Positions 38,295 through 45,493 of a stretch of 45,493 nucleotides of DNA are shown one piece after another. Every line of letters begins with the position of its first letter. Position 1 is the first letter of the stretch. Source of the stretch: a virus. The stretch covers positions 1 to 45,493 of the IMG/VR virus record IMGVR_UViG_3300050821_003887; one strand, 5' to 3'. The notes under the pieces were generated by a model. That model did no database searches, was not told the origin of the DNA, and saw only the letters and a list, made by a program, of their open reading frames with translations. The position numbers and the translations under genes are program-made.

Positions 38295-39254
38295 TTACAC
38301 CATACTATCGCAAACCGCTGCTGTCAAGTCTTTCTTCTTCCGAAATCCCAACGGCACAAGCCCCTCTTTGATCGTCCGTGTCGCTCCTTCGCGGAAGCAA
38401 ATGTTTTTGTAGGGACATGACCCCATAAAGCTAATACACTGCGATTCGTTCCCGTACCACCCATCCCGCGCCTGCATCGCCTTGATGGTCTGATAGATAT
38501 TCCATAGCTCCAACTCGAATTGCGCCAAGTCTGCGTCTGTGCGAGCAATCTCATGCCGCTGGAAATGCTCGGCTGGATTCTCCCGCAATTTGGCTTCGAC
38601 GCGATCTGCGTACTCAAGTACGCTTTCATCCTTCTTGAGCCTGAGCAACGGACGCCTCCATACGTCGAAGAGCGTGGGACTAATCTCCCCATAGACCATA
38701 TTAGCCCAAAAAGAGTAGAAACTCACCTGCCGGTCGAGGCGAAGGGATTGCCAATAATCAGACCCCGGCGCGATCTCGCGGCTCGTAGACTTCATCTCGA
38801 AGACAGCGGGACCGGCTACCACTTCGTCTACCTTTACGACGCACACCACATCTTTCTCAGGCATGGGCATACCTGTGTGAGGGTTGTAGAGCGGGAAGAC
38901 ATGCCGGGCTTCGACTGCGAGTGACTTCAATTCTTTTCCCGCATACACATCTTGATAGACGACGAACGAACGCCAAATCATCTCTCTTTCCGCCTCCCAT
39001 AGGGGGGCGGGAGTACCGGGCGGGATGTTGCAGTAGAGCTTGTCGAGAGTGGCTCGGGCGGCTGATTCGGGATCGCCCCTATCATGATCAGCTGTAGCGA
39101 GCTTGTACGTCTCATGGCACTTATGCCACGCCCCACCAATCCTTAAAGCCTCTACATCAGTGTCAGGCTCAAGATTAGCGTGATACCTCAGCGCGTACTT
39201 GAAGGGGCAAGTAAGAAAGTCGCGGACTGAAGTTGGGCTGAGACGTATTTGCAT
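38295..39254 (-). CDS. PD-(D/E)XK nuclease, Cas4/RecB-like with iron-sulfur cysteines
   Basis: 319 residues. The catalytic core has G-x-x-x-H (about 40-44, GGAWHKCHE), VDEV (Asp143), EMKST with E153 and K155, and QVSFY (Q176...Y180). Four cysteines, C16 and C273, C280, C286 (QCISFMGSCPYKNICF), match the 4Fe-4S cluster of Cas4/AddB-type nucleases. It would resect DNA ends, working with the annealing ATPase next to it. Start ATG 39254; the previous stop is at 39256. Confidence 0.85.
   Translation of the reverse strand: MQIRLSPTSVRDFLTCPFKYALRYHANLEPDTDVEALRIGGAWHKCHETYKLATADHDRGDPESAARATLDKLYCNIPPGTPAPLWEAEREMIWRSFVVYQDVYAGKELKSLAVEARHVFPLYNPHTGMPMPEKDVVCVVKVDEVVAGPAVFEMKSTSREIAPGSDYWQSLRLDRQVSFYSFWANMVYGEISPTLFDVWRRPLLRLKKDESVLEYADRVEAKLRENPAEHFQRHEIARTDADLAQFELELWNIYQTIKAMQARDGWYGNESQCISFMGSCPYKNICFREGATRTIKEGLVPLGFRKKKDLTAAVCDSMV
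38299..38327 (-). promoter_or_regulatory. Promoter TTGACA-17-TATGGT upstream of the ATPase gene
   Basis: On the minus strand the -35 TTGACA (38327-38322) and -10 TATGGT (38304-38299) are 17 bases apart inside the 3' end of the nuclease gene, 25 bases before ATG 38274. TAGTAT at 15-base spacing is an alternative -10. Confidence 0.55.
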
Positions 39255-39255
39255 G

Positions 39256-39597
39256 TTACTTTCCGTTCAAAACAGCAACAGCCTTTTCAATGTGCTCCCG
39301 AAAGTGGGAACTAACTTTCTGGGCGTCGAGAATATCGATCGACACTTTGCGCCTGTTGTTCCCCGTATATATCGGTGGTGAGATGCGGTGACGGTAGGCA
39401 TCCTGAAATAGCCGTGGCGTAATCAACGCACCACGAATACGACACGTTGTTCTCTTTTTTACATTGTCCACCTCAATATCGGGACCACGCAGAGCGGTAA
39501 GCAAATCCCACACTTGCCGTCCTACCTTTGCTTTGGCCGCATCGACAAGCAACTTCCGCACCATTCTAACTGCGAGAACATTCTGTGATCGTGCCAT
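39256..39597 (-). CDS. Hypothetical protein (113 aa)
   Basis: Starts ATG 39597 after GGAGTAATT. Basic (MARSQNVLAVRMVRKLLVDA, HRISPPIYTGNNRRKVSIDI), with a helical N-terminal part and a LRGPDIEVDNVKKRTTCRIR middle. I do not recognise a family. It lies within the recombination gene run and stops two bases before the nuclease gene. Confidence 0.65.
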   Translation of the reverse strand: MARSQNVLAVRMVRKLLVDAAKAKVGRQVWDLLTALRGPDIEVDNVKKRTTCRIRGALITPRLFQDAYRHRISPPIYTGNNRRKVSIDILDAQKVSSHFREHIEKAVAVLNGK

Positions 39598-39599
39598 AA

Positions 39600-40166
39600 T
39601 TACTCCGAGGGAAGAAGACCTTTGAATTTGGGCGAGTGGGGTCCACCCTTATGCCCGACAGGTAATATATACTCCTGAATTAAGAAAGAGCAAATTAAAA
39701 ACGCATCTAACACGCCATCTTGTATCCCGCCTCTTGACCCACGAATTAAGCGGGAGTGCTGTGGGAAATGCCCATCGAAATATCGTGTGGCTTCATGACT
39801 CAAAGGATCATCAATTTTGCCGGGTATTCCAAGCCGCCCTTTCCAAAGATTCGGCGCAATCAATACATACGGAATAGATGCCATTTCAAAAGCCATCTCA
39901 ATATTGCCGATGCCCCGGCCAAATCGAAAGCATCGCTCTGCACCCTCTCCCGGTCGTGTGGTGGGATTTTCTAGTCCCACTTTCACGACGGGAAGGGCGG
40001 CGATCTCAGAGACGATTTCTGTCAGGCCAACCAGATCGAGTGATCGGAAATTTTGATGCTTCACAGGCATGTGCCATACACGCGCAAATCTCCCATCTAC
40101 CGAAAGAGCGCAGAGCGCCCCGCTAAATCCGGGGTCCACACCACAAAATAAGCTACTCTGCTGCAT
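39600..40166 (-). CDS. RuvC-like Holliday junction resolvase
   Basis: Start ATG 40166, after AAGGATACTT, is preferred over an upstream ATG that runs inside the polymerase gene. Residues show the RNase H-fold acidic motifs: CGVDPGFSGAL (8-18, Asp11), VGLENPTT (63-70, Glu66) and DGVLDAFLI (150-158, Asp150 and Asp154). This pattern is of RuvC-type resolvases, here 188 residues. It resolves recombination or replication branches before packaging. It overlaps the polymerase stop by 14 bases. Confidence 0.8.
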   Translation of the reverse strand: MQQSSLFCGVDPGFSGALCALSVDGRFARVWHMPVKHQNFRSLDLVGLTEIVSEIAALPVVKVGLENPTTRPGEGAERCFRFGRGIGNIEMAFEMASIPYVLIAPNLWKGRLGIPGKIDDPLSHEATRYFDGHFPQHSRLIRGSRGGIQDGVLDAFLICSFLIQEYILPVGHKGGPHSPKFKGLLPSE

Positions 40167-42051
40167 AAGTATCCTTAATCGTTGCTTCTGCCCCCAATGG
40201 CAAGTCGCTTGCCCATGTAGGGCACCTACAAAGTTCTTCAATAGCGACATTCACGGCTTCTTGCGCCCGATCTTCCCGCGTGTGTATTAAAACTTCGTCG
40301 TGAATCCAGTGGCATGTTGGAAATCCTCGCGATTCAATGCGCAAGATAGCTTCTCCAAGAATGTCCCGCGCTGTGGCTTGGACTACATTTTCGACAAGTG
40401 TTCCACCCCACACATCCTCATGATTTCTCCCATTCTGCCAGTCTATTGACATGCAATCCCGATCTCCACAGAGTTTCGGATATCGCAGACAGCGGCCAGA
40501 AGGCAATCGGATAAGGCGGGAGTCAGGGCCATTCCACCCCGATTCGACAGTAAAGTGCTTGCCCTTCACATCGCCCGCCCAAAAGGCATCCTGCAAATCA
40601 TACCAGAATTGCGGGATGGCCGGATACTTATGTCGGTAGAAATGGACAGCTTTCTCGGCTGTTTGATAGTCACATTCTGCAAAGTCAGAGAAGTGAGTAG
40701 CGCCCATCCCATATCCCATACCAAGTATACAGACCTTACCAAAACCGCGTAGCTTCTTGAGCTTCTTCACAAGCGGGAGAGGGTCGTCATTAGTTGGATT
40801 CCACACTTTTATATGGTAGAAGTCACTTGCGAAGTCAGAATAGATATCGACTTTGTTAGCAAAAGCTGCCGTTAGATCGTCCTGTCCCGCTAGCCAACTT
40901 AACACCCTTGCTTCAATTGCGTTTAAGTCCGCAGAAATTAGTTTATATCCTGCTTGAGCTGCCAACATCTCCCTCATTTGTAGCAAAAGATCGTGCCCAC
41001 GCTTCGGGAGATTTTGTAGGTTAATGCGATAGCTGCCGGACCATCGCCCGGTTGTAGCTCCCGCATAATTTAGAGGGACAGGCAATAAGCCGTCCGCACA
41101 TTTGGCGAGTGATGTGATACGCTCTATCCGTTTCAGGTGTAGCGGCCATGACTTCTTCGCTACGCGAGCTTCCATCAACAATTGCACCCGCTCATTCTTG
41201 TGTTTCAATAACTGATACCGTTCTGCGTCGTCTTTCGCAAGGGCAAGAGCTTCGCCCGTCTTTACTGGCTTAAAGTATTGCTTCGGATCATCTCCCGCCT
41301 CTGTTAGCGCCTCAACCATCAACTTCTCAAACAAGATATTCCCGCTGATTTGCCTCTCTGTACATCCCGTCTTCTCGACCGCATGGGCTGTATCCGCTAG
41401 CATTCCTGCCGTGATTGCCTTAGCCTTCTCAAAATCGAATCGAATGCAAGGCTTGGTCATTAGTTCAACAGTCCGTTGCATGAGCGGAAGCTCGATTGCA
41501 GGATTATCGATAAGCGGGAGTAGCTTCATCCCGATCTTGTACTGCAATCTCACATCGTTTGCCGTGTAGTTGATGTATGCGTTTTGCTCTTGTTCGATCA
41601 TTGTCTCATATCGCTTGCCCATGAAATTCATCGGATCGCCCTTAGTGGGCAAACCCAATTGTTTCGCCACATCCTTCAAGGAATGCGAAGCGGCAGGCCA
41701 GAGATGCGCGGCCAAGAGTTTCGTGTCGATGAAGTATTTCGGATAGATGCTGTGGATAATCGCGAGGATTGAAGCATCGAATGCGGCGTTTTGGAAACTC
41801 CACGTAACGTCTTCGGCGTTCAATCGCTTTAGCTCGACATAATTCCATCCCGGTACAACGCGCTCATCGCCCGGCATGTCGCAATAGCCCACGCATTGCG
41901 TCTCAAATCGCGGATCGCAGATGTATTCCCACGTTCCCGTGTGGGAGAGGGAATAAGAACGGTCAAAGAAAGTTTCGTAGTCAACTACGCATATCCGGCG
42001 AGGAAAGCCAGCTTCATCTAATGCGTCCATCCAAGTTCGTTTAGCGACCAT
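40153..42051 (-). CDS. polA: DNA polymerase, family A (with 3'-5' exonuclease)
   Basis: 632 residues. The exonuclease domain has VVDYETF (22-28, DxE), FQNAAFD (86-92) and YTANDVRLQY (162-171). The polymerase domain has motif A DLNAIEARVLSWLAGQ, motif B as KVCILGMGYGMG (in place of the usual RxxxKxxNFGxxYG) and motif C WIHDEVLIHT. This is the replicative phage polymerase. ATG 42051 follows GGTGAAAC and overlaps the endonuclease gene before it by 11 bases. Confidence 0.9.
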   Translation of the reverse strand: MVAKRTWMDALDEAGFPRRICVVDYETFFDRSYSLSHTGTWEYICDPRFETQCVGYCDMPGDERVVPGWNYVELKRLNAEDVTWSFQNAAFDASILAIIHSIYPKYFIDTKLLAAHLWPAASHSLKDVAKQLGLPTKGDPMNFMGKRYETMIEQEQNAYINYTANDVRLQYKIGMKLLPLIDNPAIELPLMQRTVELMTKPCIRFDFEKAKAITAGMLADTAHAVEKTGCTERQISGNILFEKLMVEALTEAGDDPKQYFKPVKTGEALALAKDDAERYQLLKHKNERVQLLMEARVAKKSWPLHLKRIERITSLAKCADGLLPVPLNYAGATTGRWSGSYRINLQNLPKRGHDLLLQMREMLAAQAGYKLISADLNAIEARVLSWLAGQDDLTAAFANKVDIYSDFASDFYHIKVWNPTNDDPLPLVKKLKKLRGFGKVCILGMGYGMGATHFSDFAECDYQTAEKAVHFYRHKYPAIPQFWYDLQDAFWAGDVKGKHFTVESGWNGPDSRLIRLPSGRCLRYPKLCGDRDCMSIDWQNGRNHEDVWGGTLVENVVQATARDILGEAILRIESRGFPTCHWIHDEVLIHTREDRAQEAVNVAIEELCRCPTWASDLPLGAEATIKDTYAAE

Positions 42052-42523
42052 GTTTCACCAAGTAATCCGCAAGACGATGAAGCAAATCCACGCTGTCTTC
42101 TACTTTTCCTAGCGTGAGATTACATCGACTGCACAAAAGCCCCCGAATAAACCCCGATTCACCTTTCTGTTTATTGTGGTTATGGTCAACATGCAAGCGC
42201 ACATCTGTCGGCGGTTCACCGCAGATCGCACAAACGCCCCTCTGAGCCGCTAAAAGCTGTGAATATTCTACCAACGTAATCCCATACGCACATTTTAACT
42301 TTTGCGAGCGAACCGTGGTTGAATCTTCTTGATATCTGCGTCGTTTTTCCGTATTGATATGGTCACGATTCTTTTGCGTCCATGCTTTATGCTTAGCAGC
42401 ATGGGCGGCTCTCTCATCGGGCGTCATATTAGCATATCGTTGACGCGCAATTGCTCGGACATGTTCGCGATTGCGAACGACCCATCGCCGGGTAGCGGCG
42501 CGCTGTTCGGGGGTTTTCTTCAT
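42041..42523 (-). CDS. Endonuclease VII-type homing endonuclease (160 aa)
   Basis: ATG 42523 follows GGAGGGAGAATA and overlaps the primase-helicase stop (TAATG); an upstream Met would run inside that gene. A basic N-terminal region (residues 1-75) is followed by C98-x2-C101 (VCAICGEPP), the catalytic HVDHNHNKQKGESG (111-124), RGLLCSRCN (127-135) and a C-terminal helix (EDSVDLLHRLADYLV). It lies between primase and polymerase genes, a common place for homing endonucleases. Confidence 0.87.
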   Translation of the reverse strand: MKKTPEQRAATRRWVVRNREHVRAIARQRYANMTPDERAAHAAKHKAWTQKNRDHINTEKRRRYQEDSTTVRSQKLKCAYGITLVEYSQLLAAQRGVCAICGEPPTDVRLHVDHNHNKQKGESGFIRGLLCSRCNLTLGKVEDSVDLLHRLADYLVKHGR

Positions 42524-44706
42524 TATTCTCCCTCCAAAGCTACTCCGACGATCTTGAGCCACGCGGCCCTAATCTCATCGACAGGGGGCATTGTCACTGT
42601 ACCCGCCCCTAACCTAATCTGCAAATCCCGGCATAGGCTGTCGATCTCATGCGCGTCTGCTTTGTATCGCTCGGTCATTTTCATAAAGCTGACGGGGGAT
42701 GGGTCGGCACTTTCTAGCCACATCTTGAGTGCGAGCTTCCCGCGCGACAGCGTATCGAGCTTATGCCGCGCCATCGATACCGTTTCCGGCTTGGCTTCAG
42801 GATTCCAGCTTGTCACATCCCGCTCTAACAAGTCGTGCAGCATCGCTTCATCGCCCCCGTGAGTCATCTCATCAACTAATTCCCGCCAAAATCGAGAGTG
42901 ATCGCAATGCGGTGTGGTCTGATAAGTCGTCAAAGGCTTAAAGATCACAAAGCGCCGATTGCTTGGATCGACCGGCACAACTTTATCCTCATTCGACGTG
43001 ATAATGAAATGACAATAATTCGGTGCTTCGACAATTTGGCTCCCCTTCCGCTCAACCGGCATGATAGGATCGGTGACAAGGCTTTTGAGCTTGCCGATAT
43101 TCGTGTCGTTGAATTTGCACTCATCAGCTTGTATGAAAATCTTGCCCCATAGATGCCCACTGAACCGCCCCGTCAATTGCTCCGGTAAGGTGATCTTCAT
43201 TGCGTGCGTGCCAAGAATGCGAGTGAGGGCATCCGCAAATAGAGATTTGCCCGTGCCTTGCCCGCCGTGGAAGACGATCGCAGTACGCGGGAGGATAGTG
43301 GGGTGTTGGATCATCGACGCAATCCAATTCATCACATAATCTACGTACGCTTGCTTGCCCTCACACAGACAGCGCAAATTCTCCTGCATCTTCGCCCACG
43401 ATCCCTTTTGCGATGAGACTGCATAACCTTTCCACAAGTTGTAGTAACCGTCTGCGTGGGAGCGGGTAGGGTCTATGACATAGCCTTTAGGGTAAAATCG
43501 ACGGCGCTTTTCGTCTTCGATCCACTTGCGGAATACATCCACTTTTATTTCTTTGCCGTCCGCGCCCGTGTACGTTTCCTTGATATACGCCGTCTCGAAT
43601 TTGAAGTCTTGCACCGACATAATCTCACGGGGCATTTCCGCCTTTTGGTTCACATTATCGTCATGACCATAGACGATCTTCCCGCCAAGACAGACCATGA
43701 AGTAATTGGCATTCAGGCGAGCGGTCGAGTCATTTGCATCCACTTCGGATTGTGCCGCGTCCAGCGCCCAATTCAATGTCCGTCGAGCTTCCCGCAATGG
43801 CTCGCGCACATCCCATACATGACCCGCGTGATGAAAACGGGGGTCCATGAGGATCGACAGCGTTTCTTCTTGCTTGACTCCCGCCTTGATTAGCTCGACC
43901 GCGATATGATTCATTAGCTGCGAGCGGTCTGACCATTTCAGTCCGGTTTTCGTGTCTATGCCTGTTTCGATTTTGTTTCGCAAGTCAGGGGAAATGTGCA
44001 AGCTGCCCAAATCGACCGCAGGCGCGGGATTAATTTCCGCCACCGCCGTCGGCGTGCGGGAGATAAAGGAATTGTCTTTAGGGAAGTCAGAGATTTGGTA
44101 TTTGTTTTCATTATGTTGCTCTACAGTATGACACAAAAGTGGGAGTGCGGGCAGCTTGCAATTCCACGTCCCCGGCAGTCTTAACAAGCGAGAGGGATTG
44201 CGGCACTTCCCATCGCCCCCCATCCACTTAGCGATGCCATTCAGGACAATCGATAAGTCTAGCCGCGTGAAGTCTTGCCCGATCTTCACGGGCGCTTGCA
44301 AGAACCAATATAAATGATACCCATTGCCGGAATCATTGATGATCGTAGGCAAGAGCTTGCCCGCTACCTTGTGAATGCGCGCTAGCTCTCCCGCCTTTAT
44401 TCGAGACCGCTCTTGCATGTCCGTGATGCCCTTGAGCGCGGGGATGTCCACATCGCACCAAAGACAAGTGACGGCGGTCACATCCTCGTCTTGCATGGCC
44501 CCATCTGCGCCCGTGCATTTACGCGCAAGGCCGCATCGGAAATACACGTCAGCATTAGTGTGGGATCTGAGAAAGGTGGACAGGTCGTCTATCTCAGGCG
44601 GGAGAAAACGGGTATGGACAGCGGGGAGTACCGCCAATGACCAAGTGCCGCAAGGCTGGATCGCCCGCAGGAACTTGATCGCTTGTTCGGGGTAGGGTGC
44701 GGACAT
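42523..44706 (-). CDS. PrimPol-type primase fused to SF3 helicase
   Basis: 727 residues. The N-terminal primase/polymerase has TCLWCDVDIPA (80-90, metal-binding DxD), NDSGNGYHLYWFL (124-136) and RLLRLPGTWN (173-182), as in archaeo-eukaryotic PrimPols. The C-terminal half is an SF3 helicase: Walker A FHGGQGTGKS (479-488), Walker B IFIQADE (523-529), motif C FIITSNED (567-574), then SNRRFVIFK. The layout resembles the NrS-1-type phage PrimPol-helicase. It primes and unwinds for the family A polymerase. A promoter ends about 10 bases before its ATG and no Shine-Dalgarno is seen. Confidence 0.88.
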   Translation of the reverse strand: MSAPYPEQAIKFLRAIQPCGTWSLAVLPAVHTRFLPPEIDDLSTFLRSHTNADVYFRCGLARKCTGADGAMQDEDVTAVTCLWCDVDIPALKGITDMQERSRIKAGELARIHKVAGKLLPTIINDSGNGYHLYWFLQAPVKIGQDFTRLDLSIVLNGIAKWMGGDGKCRNPSRLLRLPGTWNCKLPALPLLCHTVEQHNENKYQISDFPKDNSFISRTPTAVAEINPAPAVDLGSLHISPDLRNKIETGIDTKTGLKWSDRSQLMNHIAVELIKAGVKQEETLSILMDPRFHHAGHVWDVREPLREARRTLNWALDAAQSEVDANDSTARLNANYFMVCLGGKIVYGHDDNVNQKAEMPREIMSVQDFKFETAYIKETYTGADGKEIKVDVFRKWIEDEKRRRFYPKGYVIDPTRSHADGYYNLWKGYAVSSQKGSWAKMQENLRCLCEGKQAYVDYVMNWIASMIQHPTILPRTAIVFHGGQGTGKSLFADALTRILGTHAMKITLPEQLTGRFSGHLWGKIFIQADECKFNDTNIGKLKSLVTDPIMPVERKGSQIVEAPNYCHFIITSNEDKVVPVDPSNRRFVIFKPLTTYQTTPHCDHSRFWRELVDEMTHGGDEAMLHDLLERDVTSWNPEAKPETVSMARHKLDTLSRGKLALKMWLESADPSPVSFMKMTERYKADAHEIDSLCRDLQIRLGAGTVTMPPVDEIRAAWLKIVGVALEGE

Positions 44707-44716
44707 TGTGCTTGTA

Positions 44717-44745
44717 ACTCTAGCCCGAATTTGCGGGATTGTCTA
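44717..44745 (-). promoter_or_regulatory. Promoter TAGACA-17-TAGAGT for primase-helicase
   Basis: On the minus strand the -35 TAGACA (44745-44740), spacer 17 and -10 TAGAGT (44722-44717) lie inside the 3' end of the preceding small gene. The spacer contains CCCG-CAAATT-CGGG, a small palindrome that may be an operator. The ATG is 10 bases after the -10. Confidence 0.6.
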
Positions 44746-44965
44746 TAGCTTGCTTGTCCCGTCTACGCCATTCCGTGAGGATTATGGCCGCGATTTTCCG
44801 CGTAATTCGATGCTTGTCCGGGGCATGATCGTACCGATGGAAATCTCGTATGATCGCCCGATTAGACCGCCTAGGCACGTCGATGCGAGTCACAAAGGTT
44901 AGAGCGCGTCTTTTATAGACGCGGCCATATTGACCTTTTATGAAGTAGGGAAAGACACAGATCAT
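44720..44965 (-). CDS. Small basic protein (81 aa)
   Basis: ATG 44965 overlaps the previous stop (ATGA). It is strongly basic, with VYKRRALTFVTRIDVPRRSN, ITRKIAAIILTEWRRRDKQA in its second half and no acidic cluster. It might bind nucleic acid. No family is recognised. Its 3' end contains the primase promoter. Confidence 0.5.
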   Translation of the reverse strand: MICVFPYFIKGQYGRVYKRRALTFVTRIDVPRRSNRAIIRDFHRYDHAPDKHRITRKIAAIILTEWRRRDKQAIDNPANSG

Positions 44966-45141
44966 GTCTTAGCGCAACCTTTCCCAACCCACACTCGAGC
45001 TTGCCGCACGACAGATTTTAGCTCGGTCACATCTTTCGCTTGCGGCCATTCCCCTTGCCCACAGGCAGATGGGGGGACAGGCATTAACATACGAAAGGCT
45101 GTCGGCCAGCCGGGAGTTAGTTTGCGCTGGGGATTGTTCAT
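44962..45141 (-). CDS. Small hypothetical protein (59 aa)
   Basis: Starts at ATG 45141 and ends with ATGA overlap on the next gene. Reads MNNPQRKLTPGWPTAFRMLM, then PVPPSACGQGEWPQAKDVTE and a C-terminal helix with KSVVRQARVWVGKG. The ribosome site is weak (AATGGTG upstream). It lies in the 75-base gap downstream of the repeat-protein gene. The overlap with the following gene is the main support. Confidence 0.45.
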   Translation of the reverse strand: MNNPQRKLTPGWPTAFRMLMPVPPSACGQGEWPQAKDVTELKSVVRQARVWVGKGCAKT

Positions 45142-45216
45142 CGGATTAACACCATTCTGTCCGTAAAAGGAATCGTCTTAACTTTGAATGACACGAAACA
45201 TCCTTTCGAGTGGGGG

Positions 45217-45493
45217 TTATTTCTTTGGGGTGCGGTAGTCCGCACGGATCGTCGCAGAGTCGCTCACGTAATTGATCGTCGCAGAGTCGCGAACTTCTTT
45301 GATCGTCGCAGAGCCGCGCACGGAATTGATCGTCGCAGAGTCGCGAACTTCTTTGATCGTCGCAGAGTCGCGAACTTCTTTGATCGTCGCAGAGCCGCGA
45401 ACTTCTTTGATCGTCGCAGAGCCGCGCACGGAATTGATCGTCGCAGAGTCGCTCACGTAATTGATCGTCGCAGAGTCGCTCACGTAATTGATC
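45217..45493 (-). CDS. Repeat protein spanning the window ends, 3' part (repeats and C-terminus)
   Basis: This is the continuation of the gene that starts at 764. From the right edge the minus-strand frame is a series of 9-residue repeats (SDSATINYV, RGSATINSV, RDSATIKEV) ending in SDSATIRADYRTPKK and a TAA at 45217-45219. The last 57 bases repeat bases 1-57, so the true unit joins base 1 to 45436. Removing the overlap leaves seven units here that are not also counted at the left edge. Confidence 0.85.
   Translation of the reverse strand, partial: INYVSDSATINYVSDSATINSVRGSATIKEVRGSATIKEVRDSATIKEVRDSATINSVRGSATIKEVRDSATINYVSDSATIRADYRTPKK
45248..45493. repeat. 27-bp tandem repeat array, right part (9 full units plus 3 bases)
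   Basis: Units start at 45248, 45275, 45302, 45329, 45356, 45383, 45410, 45437 and 45464. The last two units and ATC are identical to bases 1-57. Joined with the left array the circle would hold 21 full units. Confidence 0.95.

Noticed and set aside
37888-38371. Plus-strand frames opposite the ATPase gene
   Set aside because: Their translations have no family features and they lie opposite strong Walker motif-containing coding sequence.

Overview
This window looks like one complete tailed-phage genome unit of about 45.4 kb. It encodes a podovirus-style virion: large terminase, portal, scaffold, capsid, head-tail adaptor, a P22 gp10-like tail protein, a tail fibre and a 1222-residue internal protein. 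It encodes its own replication and recombination proteins. I see no tRNA genes, integrase, phage RNA polymerase or recognisable endolysin. The host cannot be named from the sequence. Genes next to promoters often have the -10 box only 5-10 bases before the start codon and no Shine-Dalgarno, so the host probably translates leaderless mRNA well. Genes inside operons have normal Shine-Dalgarno sites and many ATGA or TAATG overlaps.

The two ends share 57 identical bases made of 27-bp tandem repeats. A minus-strand gene runs through both ends in frame, so the molecule is best read as a circle, or a circularly permuted genome. It has two arms that diverge from an AT-rich region at about 2490-2960 and converge near 31.7 kb.

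Rightward arm (3.0-31.7 kb): a GIY-YIG protein and small unknowns; a family 2 glycosyltransferase; large terminase; portal; small basic proteins; a sugar/methyl module (DUF6165-like protein, GT9-like glycosyltransferase, FkbM methyltransferase); scaffold; a double hairpin terminator; capsid; a putative decoration protein; another terminator; head-tail adaptor; tail proteins; Gln-rich and very large internal proteins; a tail fibre; and a holin-like protein. Free-standing endonuclease genes of the endonuclease VII/HNH type sit between terminase and portal, on both sides of the capsid gene, and after the adaptor.

Leftward arm (2.5 kb through the junction to 31.7 kb): small hypothetical proteins, the end-spanning repeat protein, a PrimPol/SF3 helicase, another endonuclease VII, family A DNA polymerase, RuvC-like resolvase, Cas4-like nuclease, RecA/Sak4-like ATPase, putative ssDNA-binding protein, a DUF5664-DUF4406 fusion, metallophosphoesterase, membrane protein, orphan DNA methyltransferase, GroES-like protein and a lipoprotein with a caspase-like His/Cys pair. 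This arm carries replication, recombination, nucleotide metabolism and host-interaction functions; the rightward arm builds the virion.

The most unusual points are the modular 27-bp repeat gene across the ends, a duplicated 3' remnant of the phosphoesterase gene, a capsid gene whose normal start seems displaced by an endonuclease gene, a C-terminal peptide shared by three head-region proteins, a 22-bp inverted repeat in the AT-rich centre, and strong genome-wide enrichment of the word GCGGGA/TCCCGC. All family assignments were made by eye.
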